Positions 28,408 to 37,802 of a stretch of 64,000 nucleotides of DNA are shown here, one piece after another. The stretch lies in NCBI GenBank assembly GCA_965657795.1, contig CBFHQJ010000009.1, positions 1-64,000 of the forward strand, read 5' to 3'. The DNA is from SW10 sp965657795 (GTDB taxonomy: Bacteria; Verrucomicrobiota; Verrucomicrobiia; Verrucomicrobiales; Akkermansiaceae). Position numbers and translations under genes: made by a program. The notes under the pieces are model-generated. The model was given only the letters and a program-made list of their open reading frames with translations. It did not search any database and was not told the origin of the DNA. Numbering within the stretch: the first letter of the stretch is position 1; every line of letters begins with the position of its first letter.

Positions 28408-29274
28408 CTACTTCGGCAAATTGAATTCCGGCTTGGGGACCGACTTAGTCTCAACCTCGGTCTCGCCAAGAATATAGCGGAAGCCTTCCACCCACATCTT
28501 GAGAATCTCGGGATTGTAAAAGATCTCCTTGTTGTGACCGAAGGCACTCACAAAGACGCGCCCTTCGCCATACTTCTTCACCCAGGCGAGGGCATAATCA
28601 TTGTCGTCGCGCGGTCCCTTCTTCTTGCCGTTGACCTCGCTGTTCATGTCCAGAGCCATCAAAACCCGCTGATCGGCCCGGTCGAAGTCTTTGTAAACAT
28701 AAAGCTCGTCCTTCAATTTAAATCCCTTGCCGCCGTGAACATCCTTCACGATTGGATGTTTGGGATCCTCGTTGGCAATATCCCAAGTTCCACCCGCGGT
28801 CCACGGATGACTCCGGAAGTTTCCCCCAATCATATCGACATACTCCGGCCACCCGCCGTCCGTCGCCGAGTGAATGGCGAAAATTCCGCCGCCACTTCTG
28901 ACATAGCTGATGAGCGATTCGCGCAGCGCCTCATCCTTCATACCCTTCTGAATGTGGGTGTTGTTATTGAAACAGATCGCGTCGAATTTTTTGATATTCT
29001 CCGGCTCAAAATTCGAAAGATCGTTTGAGAAGGTCACTTCAAAAAGCCCTGTCTCCTCACCCATGACCCGAAGCATTGTTTCACCGATTGGAATCGAATT
29101 ATGTTTGAATCCGTAAGCTTTGGAAAAACAAAGAATCTGATGCTTCTCCTTCGGCTTTTCGATCTTGGGCAAATTGGCCTGCACCAAATCAGCTTCCGAC
29201 ATTGACTTCACCTTGGCCGCATAAACGCCAAGACCAATGATCGGAAGGAGAGCAAGAAAAAGGGATCGCTTCAT
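28408..29274 (-). CDS. ThuA-like (trehalose utilisation family) exported protein
   Basis: A 288-residue protein with an N-terminal signal or membrane anchor (MKRSLFLALLPIIGLGVYAA). The ThuA fold spans about 45-275: ILCFSKAYGFKHNSIP, FDAICFNNNTHI, SYVRSGGGIFAIHSATDG, HPWTAGGTWDI, DELYVYKDF and YGEGRVFVSAFGHNKE are family blocks. ThuA proteins resemble class I glutamine amidotransferases without the usual catalytic cysteine and have been connected to conversion of 3-keto-disaccharides. It is a stand-alone version of the domain that starts the 1477-residue cytochrome c protein in this window. Confidence 0.9.
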   Translation of the reverse strand: MKRSLFLALLPIIGLGVYAAKVKSMSEADLVQANLPKIEKPKEKHQILCFSKAYGFKHNSIPIGETMLRVMGEETGLFEVTFSNDLSNFEPENIKKFDAICFNNNTHIQKGMKDEALRESLISYVRSGGGIFAIHSATDGGWPEYVDMIGGNFRSHPWTAGGTWDIANEDPKHPIVKDVHGGKGFKLKDELYVYKDFDRADQRVLMALDMNSEVNGKKKGPRDDNDYALAWVKKYGEGRVFVSAFGHNKEIFYNPEILKMWVEGFRYILGETEVETKSVPKPEFNLPK

Positions 29275-29364
29275 GGAAAAGAACTACCTTCCATTCCTCT
29301 TCATTCTTTCGCCTCCAAACTTCGACAGCACCCAGTCAGACGCCTCTCCAATTACAAAGAGCCC

Positions 29365-29505
29365 CTATCCATCACTCTTGGAGTAAATCACAAGAGCCAC
29401 GATCAAGAGGGCAAGGATACCAAGAACAATCCGACCGGACTTTTTCTCGGCTGCTTTACAAAGGAGTCACAGCATGCCGGATCTTCAGCCACATCCGGAG
29501 TAAAC
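29365..29505 (-). pseudogene. Relic or frameshifted gene for a small single-pass membrane protein
   Basis: The minus strand ending at TAG 29367-29365 reads KAAEKKSGRIVLGILA then LLIVALVIYSKSDG, a convincing transmembrane segment with a charged flank. The same frame meets a TGA only a few codons upstream with no start codon between. Shifting one base at about 29455 (GTAAAGCAG, as if one A of a run were lost) gives VAEDPACCDSFVK directly in front, a plausible cytoplasmic head. No ATG lies upstream before a stop, so the gene is broken or its start is unusual. Confidence 0.35.
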
Positions 29506-29539
29506 GCAACCTACGATTATCCCCTGAATAAAGCGCAGA

Positions 29540-32500
29540 TTACGGATTCGTAGAAAACTGTAGTCGAATAAACTCCCTTGGCATCCCCACAAAGGATGAG
29601 GTGCTGCGGAAGGTTGTCGTGGCCGTGCCGTCGCCGTGGTAGATCGTATGTTCAACTTCTGCCGGGAACCAGTTGAACAAATCTCTCGAGGTCCATGCTG
29701 ATAGCAGAACATCTCCCGCCTGCAGGTTGTAGGTCACCTCTTGTGTCAGTCGATCATTCACCACCTTGACAGAATCAAGGGGGGACAAATTGGAAACCAT
29801 AGGTGGGCTCAGAAGCATGAACTCCTGAAGATTCGTCAGGCCGTCTCCATCGTCATCCCCATCAGAAGTTGTGACTCCATTCACTCCCGCCCAATCGGCA
29901 AAAGTAACTCGAACCTGATTGTCGCCTCCAGGCGTTCCGCAGATCATTTCGCTCGCGAGCCAGCTGGAGGGAAGTGCATGGAGGGGTGAAGAAAATGGCA
30001 GAGCCAAAACCAATGACGGCCCGTTACCGGCTGGCTCGATAGGCCATGGGGCCGAGGTCCCATAAGCGAAACGGCGCAGAGGATCTCCCACCGAATTCAA
30101 CAAGGAAAGCTGCTCGCCCTCGTTCCTCAACTTGCCGCCAAACTGACCGGCAATCGGATGCCCTGAACCGTAACGAAATTCGAAGGCCGCTTGATTTTCC
30201 ACAACCAAGGCCCGCTCGCCGGACTGCAGGCTCGTAATGTTCGACCCTGCGTAGTCAAAGGTGATCCCTTCCGTAAAAGAGATCCCGTTAAGGTCAATCG
30301 CCGAGGCTCCGGAATTGAAAATCTCAAGGAATTCGAAATCCGAAGGATCATCGAAGCCAGCCTCAATTTCGGCAGGCGTCACCGGGCCGGGTTGATACAT
30401 GATCTCGGAAATCACAAGGGCATCGGTCGTCGGGAAAAAGTCAGCCTCGGTAAGCGCGGACCAAGTGCCTGCTCCGTCCCGGACCCGGGCTCTCACTGTG
30501 GTATTTAAACTGATCGGAAGAGCCGAGGTGTATTCGAAAGCACTGTCGGAAATCCCACCCCCATTTCCGCCACCAACCGGTGTATTCCCCACCTGAAGTT
30601 CGGCATTGATCAGGAAATCAGAAGAACTCGTGCTCACATTCAGTCCATGAATTGCAAGGATGTTTTCCTGCCCTTCCTGGATCAAATCAAGGTGATCGGA
30701 AATGTCCACCGACTGATAAACGACAGCCTGCCCGTCGCTGTGCTGGGAGTCGGCGGAAGAATCTCCGTCCGGAGCTCCCTGGAAATTCTGGCGATCGATT
30801 TCCACGCCATTCAAATAGGCGACATAACCGTCGTCGTATTGCATTCGCAAAGTGGCCGAGGTTTTATCCGTCAACGCTCCAGCAGTCGGCGTAAACGGAA
30901 TCCGGATCAGACATGAGGTCTCCAGATTCCTCATCCGGGAAAGGACGTCGATACTGATGAAGTTTTGATAGCCACTTCCAGCTTCATATCCCACGCCACC
31001 AAAAGACGAGATCCACGAAGAATCATTGAAGCCGGAAAGATTCCATGCCGTGCCACTTCCATCGGAAAATCGGTCGGTCGCTGTCACAGGAACATGAACT
31101 GTTTTGGAGGCATCTCCTGTCACCAGAGTGACCGGCGGGTCGATCTCAACCGGATCGGCCGGAGTCCGGGGATCACTCCCATCCGTCGTGTAGTAAATTG
31201 TGCCGCCCGCTCCTGTCATCGCCAATTGAAAGCCACTGGCAACCGGGCCGCCATGTTGATTAAAAACAGGAGCATCAAGCGCCGGATACATCCCCGCATT
31301 CCGAAAACGGCTGATCATGGTGGGGGCAAGGTTCGGCAATTGATTGTTAAGGAGATTGTCCTGATAAGCCTGCCACGATTGCGGAGTGCGATACCCCCAC
31401 CGTGCTGATTCCGAGAGGAAACTTTGTTGAACCTGGTCCACCCGACGCTGCAAGCGAGCCACCGCTTTTGACGGGCTCAAGGCACCATCGTTGAAAAAAT
31501 GTTTATGAATTCGATCCGCGACAAGGACCTGGTATTCAGGGTCTCCTTCAGCCCGCAGCTTGGTCATGGCACTGAGGGGGCCATTGTGGTCGGCAGGGTG
31601 TCCCGGAGGTCGGAGGAACCCGTCGGGATCCTTCATGAAAAACTTAAAGGGTACCCCGAGCGGCACCGAACCCGCGCTCCGAAATTCACTCTCCGAATTA
31701 CCACTGACCCAAAGCAGGGTGAAGTCGATCATATTTGACATGTCCAAATGGGACTGCGCCGAGGCAAATGGGGTGGGGCCATTCAGAAGATTCTGCGTTT
31801 CATTCCAGTAGGTGCCATCGCCATCATAGGGAGTTCCGGCTAAAAACTGGTCGCCCGAATTATTGGCATTGATCGCTTCGTAGTCATCTTTTGACCCTCC
31901 AAAATACTCCGAAAGCATGGAGGCATTCCAACGCTCACGCAGGTGATACTGTCCCCAGTAAATTCCGTTGAGATAGAGATGCACGAATCGCCCGTGCGAC
32001 GCGATCTGCCCCATCTCAATCATGGAGTCATCGACAAAGCGGCCCGACATGTAGGCTCCTCGTGCAGCCATGTCATGGTTGCCAGCCCGGATATCGAGAC
32101 CGTCGAATTCCTCGGCAGGCGGAATCTCATAGTCCTGATCCTCGAAGAGAGGGAACTCCAATTTTCCCGGGCCATATTGCTTCCGAAAAATCACCCTCAT
32201 ACTCACTTTTGCAAAGTTGGTGACGTATCCCCCGAAGCGCTCCAGCCCCGCATCTACCTGCGCATGACCATCTTCAAAATTGATCATCTCAAACGACACC
32301 TCGCGTTCGGTGCGATTGACATCTCCCGCGAACGTAAGCGACAAGGTAGGAATCGACTTTAGGGAATCATCCATCTGCGGGCCATAAACCGCATCCTGGG
32401 TCACCCCGGTGTCCATGTTTGGATTAGCAATCACATCGGCCGTAAAAATATAGGTGTGTGTATCAACATTCGTCGGCACACATCCCTCCTTAAAGGCCGC

Positions 32501-33901
32501 CGCCCGCAGCACTGTCGTTTCCGAAATAACGATGGGCGCGCTGTAAACCATCCCCGTCGATTGGGTCGGTTTTGAGTTATCCAAGGTGTAGCGAATCTCT
32601 GCGCCCGGAGTCTCCGAGGCGATGACAACGGAAACCGGATTCTCATAGATTCCACGGTCGACGGAGAACGAGGTATCCGCCACAAAATCCGCAAACCCGG
32701 TTGCATTGGCCGCCCCAGGGGTCGGGATGGTGAAAAAGCCATCGGCGGCAGCCTCAAAATCGAAACCATAGGAAACATCAACTCGCTGCGCGGGATAGCC
32801 CGGAGCAAATTCGGAGACCCTCGTGAACCCATCCGGCTTCACCAAAGCCAGATACTCTCCATTCGAGGAAAGGCTGAAATTCGTGTGCAATTCAGACCCG
32901 GGAGCCGCACGATCTTTACCGCTCGCAAAGACCACCAGGTAATCACCCGGATCCAAGGTCAGGTTTGGGAAAGTCCACCTCGTCGGATTCGCGCTATTGT
33001 CGGTCAAATGATATCCGCCCAGCAAAACCGGATCATCACCCGGATTGTGAATTTCAATCCAATCCGACGCATTGCCGTCCTCATCGAGAAAGCCACTATC
33101 GTTCTGCGTTAGGAACTCCGATATGATGGGCTCGCCCGGCAAAACGACTCTAACGCGAACTTCCCTCACACTCGTCCCATTGGCATTGACGGCCGTCAAA
33201 ACGTAATCGGTGGTGACTGTCGGAGTCACCATCAAGCTTGATTGGCCGGTCACATCAACTCCATTGAGATCCAGCGAAACAGCATTGGCGACATCCCAGC
33301 CCAGCGTAACGGAAGCCCCCGGCCCGATAAGCGCTTCGCTCGCACCAAATGAAAAGATGACCGGCTGGTCTGTCACCTCAACCGCCACCGCGGCAGCGCT
33401 CGTACCCGCAGGCCGGGTCGTCGTCAGCAAGTAGGTCAAACTCTCGGTAGGGCCCGGATTCAGGGTGATGCTACCTTCACCCGAGGCGTCGGTCAGGCCC
33501 GTCACATCGCCAACCCCTTGATCAATCACGACCGAGGTCGTATCCGTATTGACCGTCCACGAGAGTGTCAGTGGCTCTCCTTCCGGCAGGAGAGCCTGAT
33601 CCGCAACAAAGCGGGTGATCCCCGGGTCCGGCGTCGCCAGCTCCAACTCCACAAACCCGCTCGCCCCCGAAGGAGCAGTTCCCGAAAATCCCGCCGAGCT
33701 CACCAAAACACCCGGGTTTCCCGAACCATCATCTTCGTAAATATTCACCACAAAGTTCTCCAAGCGATCCGTGCAACACGTGTCGGCCCGGCCAAAGATC
33801 CTCACTCTGTCAATGTCCTCCGTCCTTCCAAGATCAAGCATGTATCGGGGAACTTCAGGCAATCCCAGATTGGTCGACCACACCGCCGCGCCCGACTCCA
33901 A
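29540..33901 (-). CDS. CotH-kinase / lamin-tail giant protein, C-terminal fragment (frameshifted from the upstream piece)
   Basis: A frame of 1453 codons. Modules: a galactose-binding-like region with a Cys pair (RADTCCTDRLENFVVN, from about residue 20), two Ig/PKD-like domains (95-250, ITRFVADQALLPEGEPLTLS and IFSFGASEALIGPGASVTLG), a lamin-tail domain (255-375), a chitobiase-like module (about 420-490, GAEIRYTLDNSKPTQ), the CotH domain (about 520-900, with HLYLNGIYWGQYHLRERW), another chitobiase-like module (GTIYYTTDGSDPRTP), a galactose-binding insert, a second lamin-tail domain (about 1160-1290) and a Gly/Asp hinge with terminal beta domain. The first Met is not a real start: sense upstream continues into the 33909-34430 frame after a one-base shift at about 33935. 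It is a paralogue of the 1774-residue protein at 12.8-18.1 kb. Confidence 0.75.
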   Translation of the reverse strand: MESGAAVWSTNLGLPEVPRYMLDLGRTEDIDRVRIFGRADTCCTDRLENFVVNIYEDDGSGNPGVLVSSAGFSGTAPSGASGFVELELATPDPGITRFVADQALLPEGEPLTLSWTVNTDTTSVVIDQGVGDVTGLTDASGEGSITLNPGPTESLTYLLTTTRPAGTSAAAVAVEVTDQPVIFSFGASEALIGPGASVTLGWDVANAVSLDLNGVDVTGQSSLMVTPTVTTDYVLTAVNANGTSVREVRVRVVLPGEPIISEFLTQNDSGFLDEDGNASDWIEIHNPGDDPVLLGGYHLTDNSANPTRWTFPNLTLDPGDYLVVFASGKDRAAPGSELHTNFSLSSNGEYLALVKPDGFTRVSEFAPGYPAQRVDVSYGFDFEAAADGFFTIPTPGAANATGFADFVADTSFSVDRGIYENPVSVVIASETPGAEIRYTLDNSKPTQSTGMVYSAPIVISETTVLRAAAFKEGCVPTNVDTHTYIFTADVIANPNMDTGVTQDAVYGPQMDDSLKSIPTLSLTFAGDVNRTEREVSFEMINFEDGHAQVDAGLERFGGYVTNFAKVSMRVIFRKQYGPGKLEFPLFEDQDYEIPPAEEFDGLDIRAGNHDMAARGAYMSGRFVDDSMIEMGQIASHGRFVHLYLNGIYWGQYHLRERWNASMLSEYFGGSKDDYEAINANNSGDQFLAGTPYDGDGTYWNETQNLLNGPTPFASAQSHLDMSNMIDFTLLWVSGNSESEFRSAGSVPLGVPFKFFMKDPDGFLRPPGHPADHNGPLSAMTKLRAEGDPEYQVLVADRIHKHFFNDGALSPSKAVARLQRRVDQVQQSFLSESARWGYRTPQSWQAYQDNLLNNQLPNLAPTMISRFRNAGMYPALDAPVFNQHGGPVASGFQLAMTGAGGTIYYTTDGSDPRTPADPVEIDPPVTLVTGDASKTVHVPVTATDRFSDGSGTAWNLSGFNDSSWISSFGGVGYEAGSGYQNFISIDVLSRMRNLETSCLIRIPFTPTAGALTDKTSATLRMQYDDGYVAYLNGVEIDRQNFQGAPDGDSSADSQHSDGQAVVYQSVDISDHLDLIQEGQENILAIHGLNVSTSSSDFLINAELQVGNTPVGGGNGGGISDSAFEYTSALPISLNTTVRARVRDGAGTWSALTEADFFPTTDALVISEIMYQPGPVTPAEIEAGFDDPSDFEFLEIFNSGASAIDLNGISFTEGITFDYAGSNITSLQSGERALVVENQAAFEFRYGSGHPIAGQFGGKLRNEGEQLSLLNSVGDPLRRFAYGTSAPWPIEPAGNGPSLVLALPFSSPLHALPSSWLASEMICGTPGGDNQVRVTFADWAGVNGVTTSDGDDDGDGLTNLQEFMLLSPPMVSNLSPLDSVKVVNDRLTQEVTYNLQAGDVLLSAWTSRDLFNWFPAEVEHTIYHGDGTATTTFRSTSSFVGMPREFIRLQFSTNP

Positions 33902-33908
33902 ATCACCA

Positions 33909-34430
33909 TCATAAACCGAAGTGGCCTGACCATGCTATGGAGGTGGTGGTCGGCGGATACTCGGTCGATGAACTGCCAGCCTGCACGAGGTCATTCTGGC
34001 TGGTGCCATCCGGATCAACCTCATCCGGAGTCTCTCCCGGCGCGAAGGCCTCGATTTCCGAAATATGAAGCCTCGTGTTGGAAGGCGTGTTCTTTACCAG
34101 CTCAATAAACCGCCCTCTCGCCGGAATCAATCCCGGCGCGTCCTGCACCGCCACCGTGACTTGAGCACTACTCGAACCTGCCGTATTCGTGGCGCTGAGC
34201 GTGTAAATCGTTGTGACCAGCGGTGAAACCAGAATCTCGACTTCGCCATTCTCAACGGCCGCGCCATTGATCGCAAGGGAATCGAAATTAGTCACTTCCC
34301 AGCTCAAGGTCGCGGTGTCCCCCACATTGATGATCGGAGAATCGACCGAGAAACTCTCAATCACCGGCGTCTGGCCAAAAACCATCCGGGTAGCCAAAAT
34401 CAAATAACAAAAGACCCAAGTGCGGTGCAT
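33909..34430 (-). CDS. CotH/lamin-tail giant protein, N-terminal fragment
   Basis: The start MHRTWVFCYLILATRMVFGQT is a signal peptide. One Ig/PKD-like domain follows (PVIESFSVDSPIINVGDTATLSW) and then a discoidin-like opening (GRFIELVKNTPSNTRLHISE) that runs to SSTEYPPTTTS. There the frame hits a TGA, while the next frame continues with GQATSVYDGDLESGAAVW, the usual follow-on of this module. The shift (equivalent to one extra base) is between about 33930 and 33945 and is not in a long homopolymer. With the downstream frame it forms one gene of about 1630 codons. Confidence 0.75.
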   Translation of the reverse strand: MHRTWVFCYLILATRMVFGQTPVIESFSVDSPIINVGDTATLSWEVTNFDSLAINGAAVENGEVEILVSPLVTTIYTLSATNTAGSSSAQVTVAVQDAPGLIPARGRFIELVKNTPSNTRLHISEIEAFAPGETPDEVDPDGTSQNDLVQAGSSSTEYPPTTTSIAWSGHFGL

Positions 34431-34565
34431 CCTTCGAGACTACGAACTCGCCAACAAACGTGACAAGGGCCGAAAACGACTTAAGCTTCGGAATTTCACC
34501 ACCAAAATTGGCTATCGACAGGTTTAGGGTTTTAGATTCCCCGTTTTCCCGTTTAAACAAAGCCC

Positions 34566-36029
34566 GTGCCAGTTTCAGACTACATCGTCACCATCGGACT
34601 TGAGGTTCATTGCCAGATCAAAACGAACACCAAGATGTTCTGCGGATGCGAAACCTCCTTCGCCGACGAACCGAACACCCACACCTGCCCGACCTGCCTC
34701 GGCCTGCCCGGCGCCCTTCCGGTTCTCAACGAATTTGCGATCGAGCGCACCATTCTCTCAGGCATGCTCCTCGGCTGCTCCACCCCACCCACCGTCGTTT
34801 GGGACCGAAAGAACTACTTCTATCCGGACATGCCGAAGGACTACCAGATCACCCAGATGGACCTTCCCCTCTGCCTCGGCGGTGGCGTTCCTCTTTACGA
34901 TCACAACTACCCCAAGGACGCCCAGAAAAAGATCAAGAACCCCGGCAAAGTCGTCGAACTCAATCGCATCCACCTTGAAGAGGACGTCGCCAAATCGACC
35001 CACCTCGCCAAGACCACCCTCATCGATTTCAACCGCGCCGGCACCCCGCTCATGGAGATCGTGACCGAGCCCGACATCGAGTCTGCCGAAGAAACCTTCG
35101 CCTACCTCAAGTCACTCCAGCAAATCCTCATCGCCGGCGGCATCTCGGATGCCGATATGGACAAAGGGCAAATGCGTTGCGACGTGAACATATCCGTTCG
35201 TAAAAACGAAAGCGACCCCCTGGGCACCAAGATCGAGCTCAAGAACATGAACTCTACCTCCGCCGTGCGCCGCGCCATCCACTATGAGGTCGCGCGCCAG
35301 TGCGAAGCCCTCGATAATGGCGAAACCCTCGTACAAGCCACCTGGCGCTGGGACGAAGACCTCGGTGAAACCCAGGAAATGCGCACCAAGGAAGACGCAC
35401 ACGACTACCGCTACTTTCCCGATCCCGACCTTCTTCCGGTCAAGACCGCCGACTACATCGAGAAAGTCCGCCCGCTCGTCCCCGAACTTCCCCACGAAAA
35501 ATCAGCCCGCTTCCAGAAGGAACTTGGCCTCACCGAATACGACGCTTCGGTCATCACTTCCGATGTTCAACTTGTCTCGTACTTCGAAACCACCGTCGCT
35601 TCCGCTAAAACTCCCGGCAAGAAGGTGGCCAACTGGATTATCAACAACCTCCTTGGGCTCCTCAATGAAAAGTCAGTCGAGATCCAAGACTCACCCGTCA
35701 CGCCAGTCAAACTCTCGGAAGTTCTAAACCTCATCGAAGCCGGGACGGTCTCCAACAGCCAGGCCAAAGAACTTTTTACCGCCCTCTGGGATTTTCCCGA
35801 AAAAGACCCTGCTGCCCTCGCCAAGGAGATGGGCTTTGAACCTGCTGACACCGGAGCCATCGACGCCCTCATCGATGAAGTCATCGCCGCCAACCCCGAC
35901 AAGGTGGCCGAGATTCAGGGCGGAAACGAAAAGCTCCTCAACTTCCTCACTGGTCAGGTCATGAAAGCCTCCAAAGGCAAAGCCAATCCCAAGATCGCCA
36001 CCGAAGGACTTCGAGCCAAGCTCCTTTAA
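34566..36029 (+). CDS. gatB: Asp-tRNA(Asn)/Glu-tRNA(Gln) amidotransferase subunit B
   Basis: A 487-residue protein of normal GatB length. Family blocks are plain: GLEVHCQIKT (11-20), the four-cysteine zinc site C26/C28/C41/C44, YPDMPKDYQITQ (86-97), GKVVELNRIHLEEDVAKS, RAGTPLMEIVTEPD and RCDVNISVRK. A C-terminal GatB/YqeY helical domain lies at about 335-485. GatB is the kinase/scaffold subunit that, with GatA and GatC, converts Glu-tRNA(Gln) and Asp-tRNA(Asn) to the amidated forms in the cytoplasm. gatA and gatC are not in the window. It is divergent from the broken CotH gene, with the promoter in the 135-base gap, and one base separates its stop from the next ATG. Confidence 0.97.
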   Translation: MPVSDYIVTIGLEVHCQIKTNTKMFCGCETSFADEPNTHTCPTCLGLPGALPVLNEFAIERTILSGMLLGCSTPPTVVWDRKNYFYPDMPKDYQITQMDLPLCLGGGVPLYDHNYPKDAQKKIKNPGKVVELNRIHLEEDVAKSTHLAKTTLIDFNRAGTPLMEIVTEPDIESAEETFAYLKSLQQILIAGGISDADMDKGQMRCDVNISVRKNESDPLGTKIELKNMNSTSAVRRAIHYEVARQCEALDNGETLVQATWRWDEDLGETQEMRTKEDAHDYRYFPDPDLLPVKTADYIEKVRPLVPELPHEKSARFQKELGLTEYDASVITSDVQLVSYFETTVASAKTPGKKVANWIINNLLGLLNEKSVEIQDSPVTPVKLSEVLNLIEAGTVSNSQAKELFTALWDFPEKDPAALAKEMGFEPADTGAIDALIDEVIAANPDKVAEIQGGNEKLLNFLTGQVMKASKGKANPKIATEGLRAKLL

Positions 36030-36030
36030 G

Positions 36031-36714
36031 ATGACCGGCCTCGTCATCTCCGACCTCCACCTCTTCGCAGGTCGTTCCGATGGCGAAATCCTCTTCGCCG
36101 GGCTTCAAGACAAACTCGACTCCGTCGACCTTCTCGTTCTGAACGGCGACACTTTTGACTTCCGGTGGAGCCATTTCAGCACCGAGGAAGAGAGCATCAA
36201 TGCCGCCCTCCAGTGGCTCGATCTACTTCGGAAGAAATGCCCCAAACTGGAGATCCACTACGTCCTCGGAAACCACGATTGCCTCACCCGGTTTCGCGAG
36301 CGCCTGCCCACTTCTCCCAATTTTCACCTACACGAATTCCACCTCCAGCTGGGTTCCTGCATCTTTCTCCACGGCGATTGCAGCAACTGGAGCATGACTC
36401 CTGAGAAGCTCAAAAAATACCGTCAGGACTGGAGTCACGATTCCCCAAAGGGCGGGCTGTCGAAAAAAATCTACCGGCTCGTCGATACCATCGGCCTGAA
36501 CCGCCTCTTCCATCACCTCTACTTTCGCGAAGCCGCCACGGTCGCCAGGGTTGAAAGATTTCTCGGAAATTTCCTTAAAGGCGTCACCCGCTGTTACTTC
36601 GGTCACACCCACGTACCTTTCTCAAACCATCGCCGAAACGGAGTTAAATTTTTCAACACCGGCTCGGGAATTCGCGGCATGGGGTTCAATCCTCAGAACT
36701 TCGAAGTCGCCTAA
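36031..36714 (+). CDS. LpxH-like calcineurin-type metallophosphoesterase
   Basis: A 227-residue cytoplasmic protein. The metal-binding motifs are DLH (8-10), NGDTFD (38-43), GNHD (80-83), a His near HGD (114-116) and GHTH (191-194), in the order of UDP-2,3-diacylglucosamine hydrolase and related phosphoesterases. It could be the LpxH step of lipid A synthesis or an unassigned relative. The start follows the gatB stop after a single base (TAAGATG), so the pair is almost certainly translationally coupled. Its stop overlaps the stop of the convergent phosphatase gene. Confidence 0.8.
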   Translation: MTGLVISDLHLFAGRSDGEILFAGLQDKLDSVDLLVLNGDTFDFRWSHFSTEEESINAALQWLDLLRKKCPKLEIHYVLGNHDCLTRFRERLPTSPNFHLHEFHLQLGSCIFLHGDCSNWSMTPEKLKKYRQDWSHDSPKGGLSKKIYRLVDTIGLNRLFHHLYFREAATVARVERFLGNFLKGVTRCYFGHTHVPFSNHRRNGVKFFNTGSGIRGMGFNPQNFEVA

Positions 36715-37379
36715 CCCTCCGGCAAATCGTCAAGCAACATTTGACGGAATTCCCCCCGCTCGTTGGTTTGCCAAATCTTGCCGGAATCCAGATCCAGGGC
36801 GCTCAACCATCCACCGCCATAGGCACAGGTATCGAGACAAATCGCGTGCCCGAGATTCGTGGGCAAATCCCCCTGAATGGTATGCCCGCAAACCACCGTC
36901 TTACCCGATTGGTGGGGTCGCTGACTGTAAAAACGTTGATAGTAGTAAGTCTCTCTATCCTGCTCGTCCACGGGAACCCCGGCCTCCACTCCCGCATGCA
37001 CCAAAATGTGTTCGTCCAACTCGTGGTAGAGGGCCGCACTTTTCATGAACTCCCAATGCTCTTCCGGCACATCCTCAAAACCACCCCCATAGGAATCAAG
37101 AGTGTCGCGTCCGCCACACATCCCACTCAAAAACCTTTCGCAATCCTGCTTCGTGTCCAGCGCCCGGATCATCTGAATCTCATGATTCCCCATCAAATGA
37201 ACCAGGCGATGGCTTTGCTTTTTTTCGAGCAGGTAATCGATCACGCCTTTCGAATCGGGGCCGCGATCCACGTAGTCGCCCAGCGTCACCACCAAATCTT
37301 CAGGTGAGGGAGCAACCACTTCAAACATTGTCTCCAAGGCCTTCAGGCAGCCGTGAACATCTCCAATTACCAATCTCAT
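36711..37379 (-). CDS. PPP-type serine/threonine phosphatase-like metallophosphoesterase
   Basis: A 222-residue protein with the full PPP signature: GDVHG (6-10), GDYVDRG (34-40), GNHE (64-67) and a later CGHT motif. These bind two metal ions in PrpA/PrpB-type bacterial phosphatases and in ApaH. The length and motif spacing favour the PrpA-like group acting on phosphoproteins or small phosphate esters; the substrate is not determinable here. Its ATG overlaps the TGA of the upstream YjbR-like gene (ATGA at 37376-37379), so the two are coupled. Confidence 0.88.
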   Translation of the reverse strand: MRLVIGDVHGCLKALETMFEVVAPSPEDLVVTLGDYVDRGPDSKGVIDYLLEKKQSHRLVHLMGNHEIQMIRALDTKQDCERFLSGMCGGRDTLDSYGGGFEDVPEEHWEFMKSAALYHELDEHILVHAGVEAGVPVDEQDRETYYYQRFYSQRPHQSGKTVVCGHTIQGDLPTNLGHAICLDTCAYGGGWLSALDLDSGKIWQTNERGEFRQMLLDDLPEG

Positions 37380-37735
37380 TTTCCCAGTGCGGCTTGTAGT
37401 TTCTTCGGCATTCCTTTCACCACCAAATCATAAGAGTGGTCAATCAACTCACGCACCAAATCGCCCGGGAGCGAGTCATCGAGCACAAGGGTATTCCAGT
37501 GCTTCTTGTTCATGTGATAGCCCGGCAAGATCGCCTCGTGCTCATCCCGCAACTCCAGCGCTCTTTCCGGATCGCACTTCAAATTCACCCGGCCCACTTC
37601 ATCCTCGAAACCCAAAGTCGCAAACATCTTCCCAAGAACCTTATAAACCAAAACTTCCGGCCCAAACGGCGTCTCTTCGCTCACCTCCGGCTTTGCCATC
37701 ATGTGACTCCGGGCATCGTCCGCCAAAAAACTCAT
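37376..37735 (-). CDS. MmcQ/YjbR-family small protein
   Basis: Starting at the ATG at 37735 the protein has 119 residues, the usual length of YjbR-like proteins (double-wing DNA-binding-like fold). Family blocks visible are AKPEVSEETPFGPEVLVYKV near the N-terminus, GKMFATLGFE, RVNLKCDPERALELRDEH, PGYHMNKKHWNTL and ELIDHSYDLVVKGMPKK. Alternative starts at 37804 (142 residues) and 37861 exist; the 37804 ATG is preceded by a GGGG run but overlaps the divergent gene's start codon. Its function in cells is unknown. It overlaps the phosphatase gene by 4 bases. Confidence 0.8.
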   Translation of the reverse strand: MSFLADDARSHMMAKPEVSEETPFGPEVLVYKVLGKMFATLGFEDEVGRVNLKCDPERALELRDEHEAILPGYHMNKKHWNTLVLDDSLPGDLVRELIDHSYDLVVKGMPKKLQAALGK

Positions 37736-37802
37736 ACCCGACCATTTCAATTTTTCGCCGGATTTCAATCCCACATTCCGGCCTGATTGGTCAGAATCGG
37801 TC

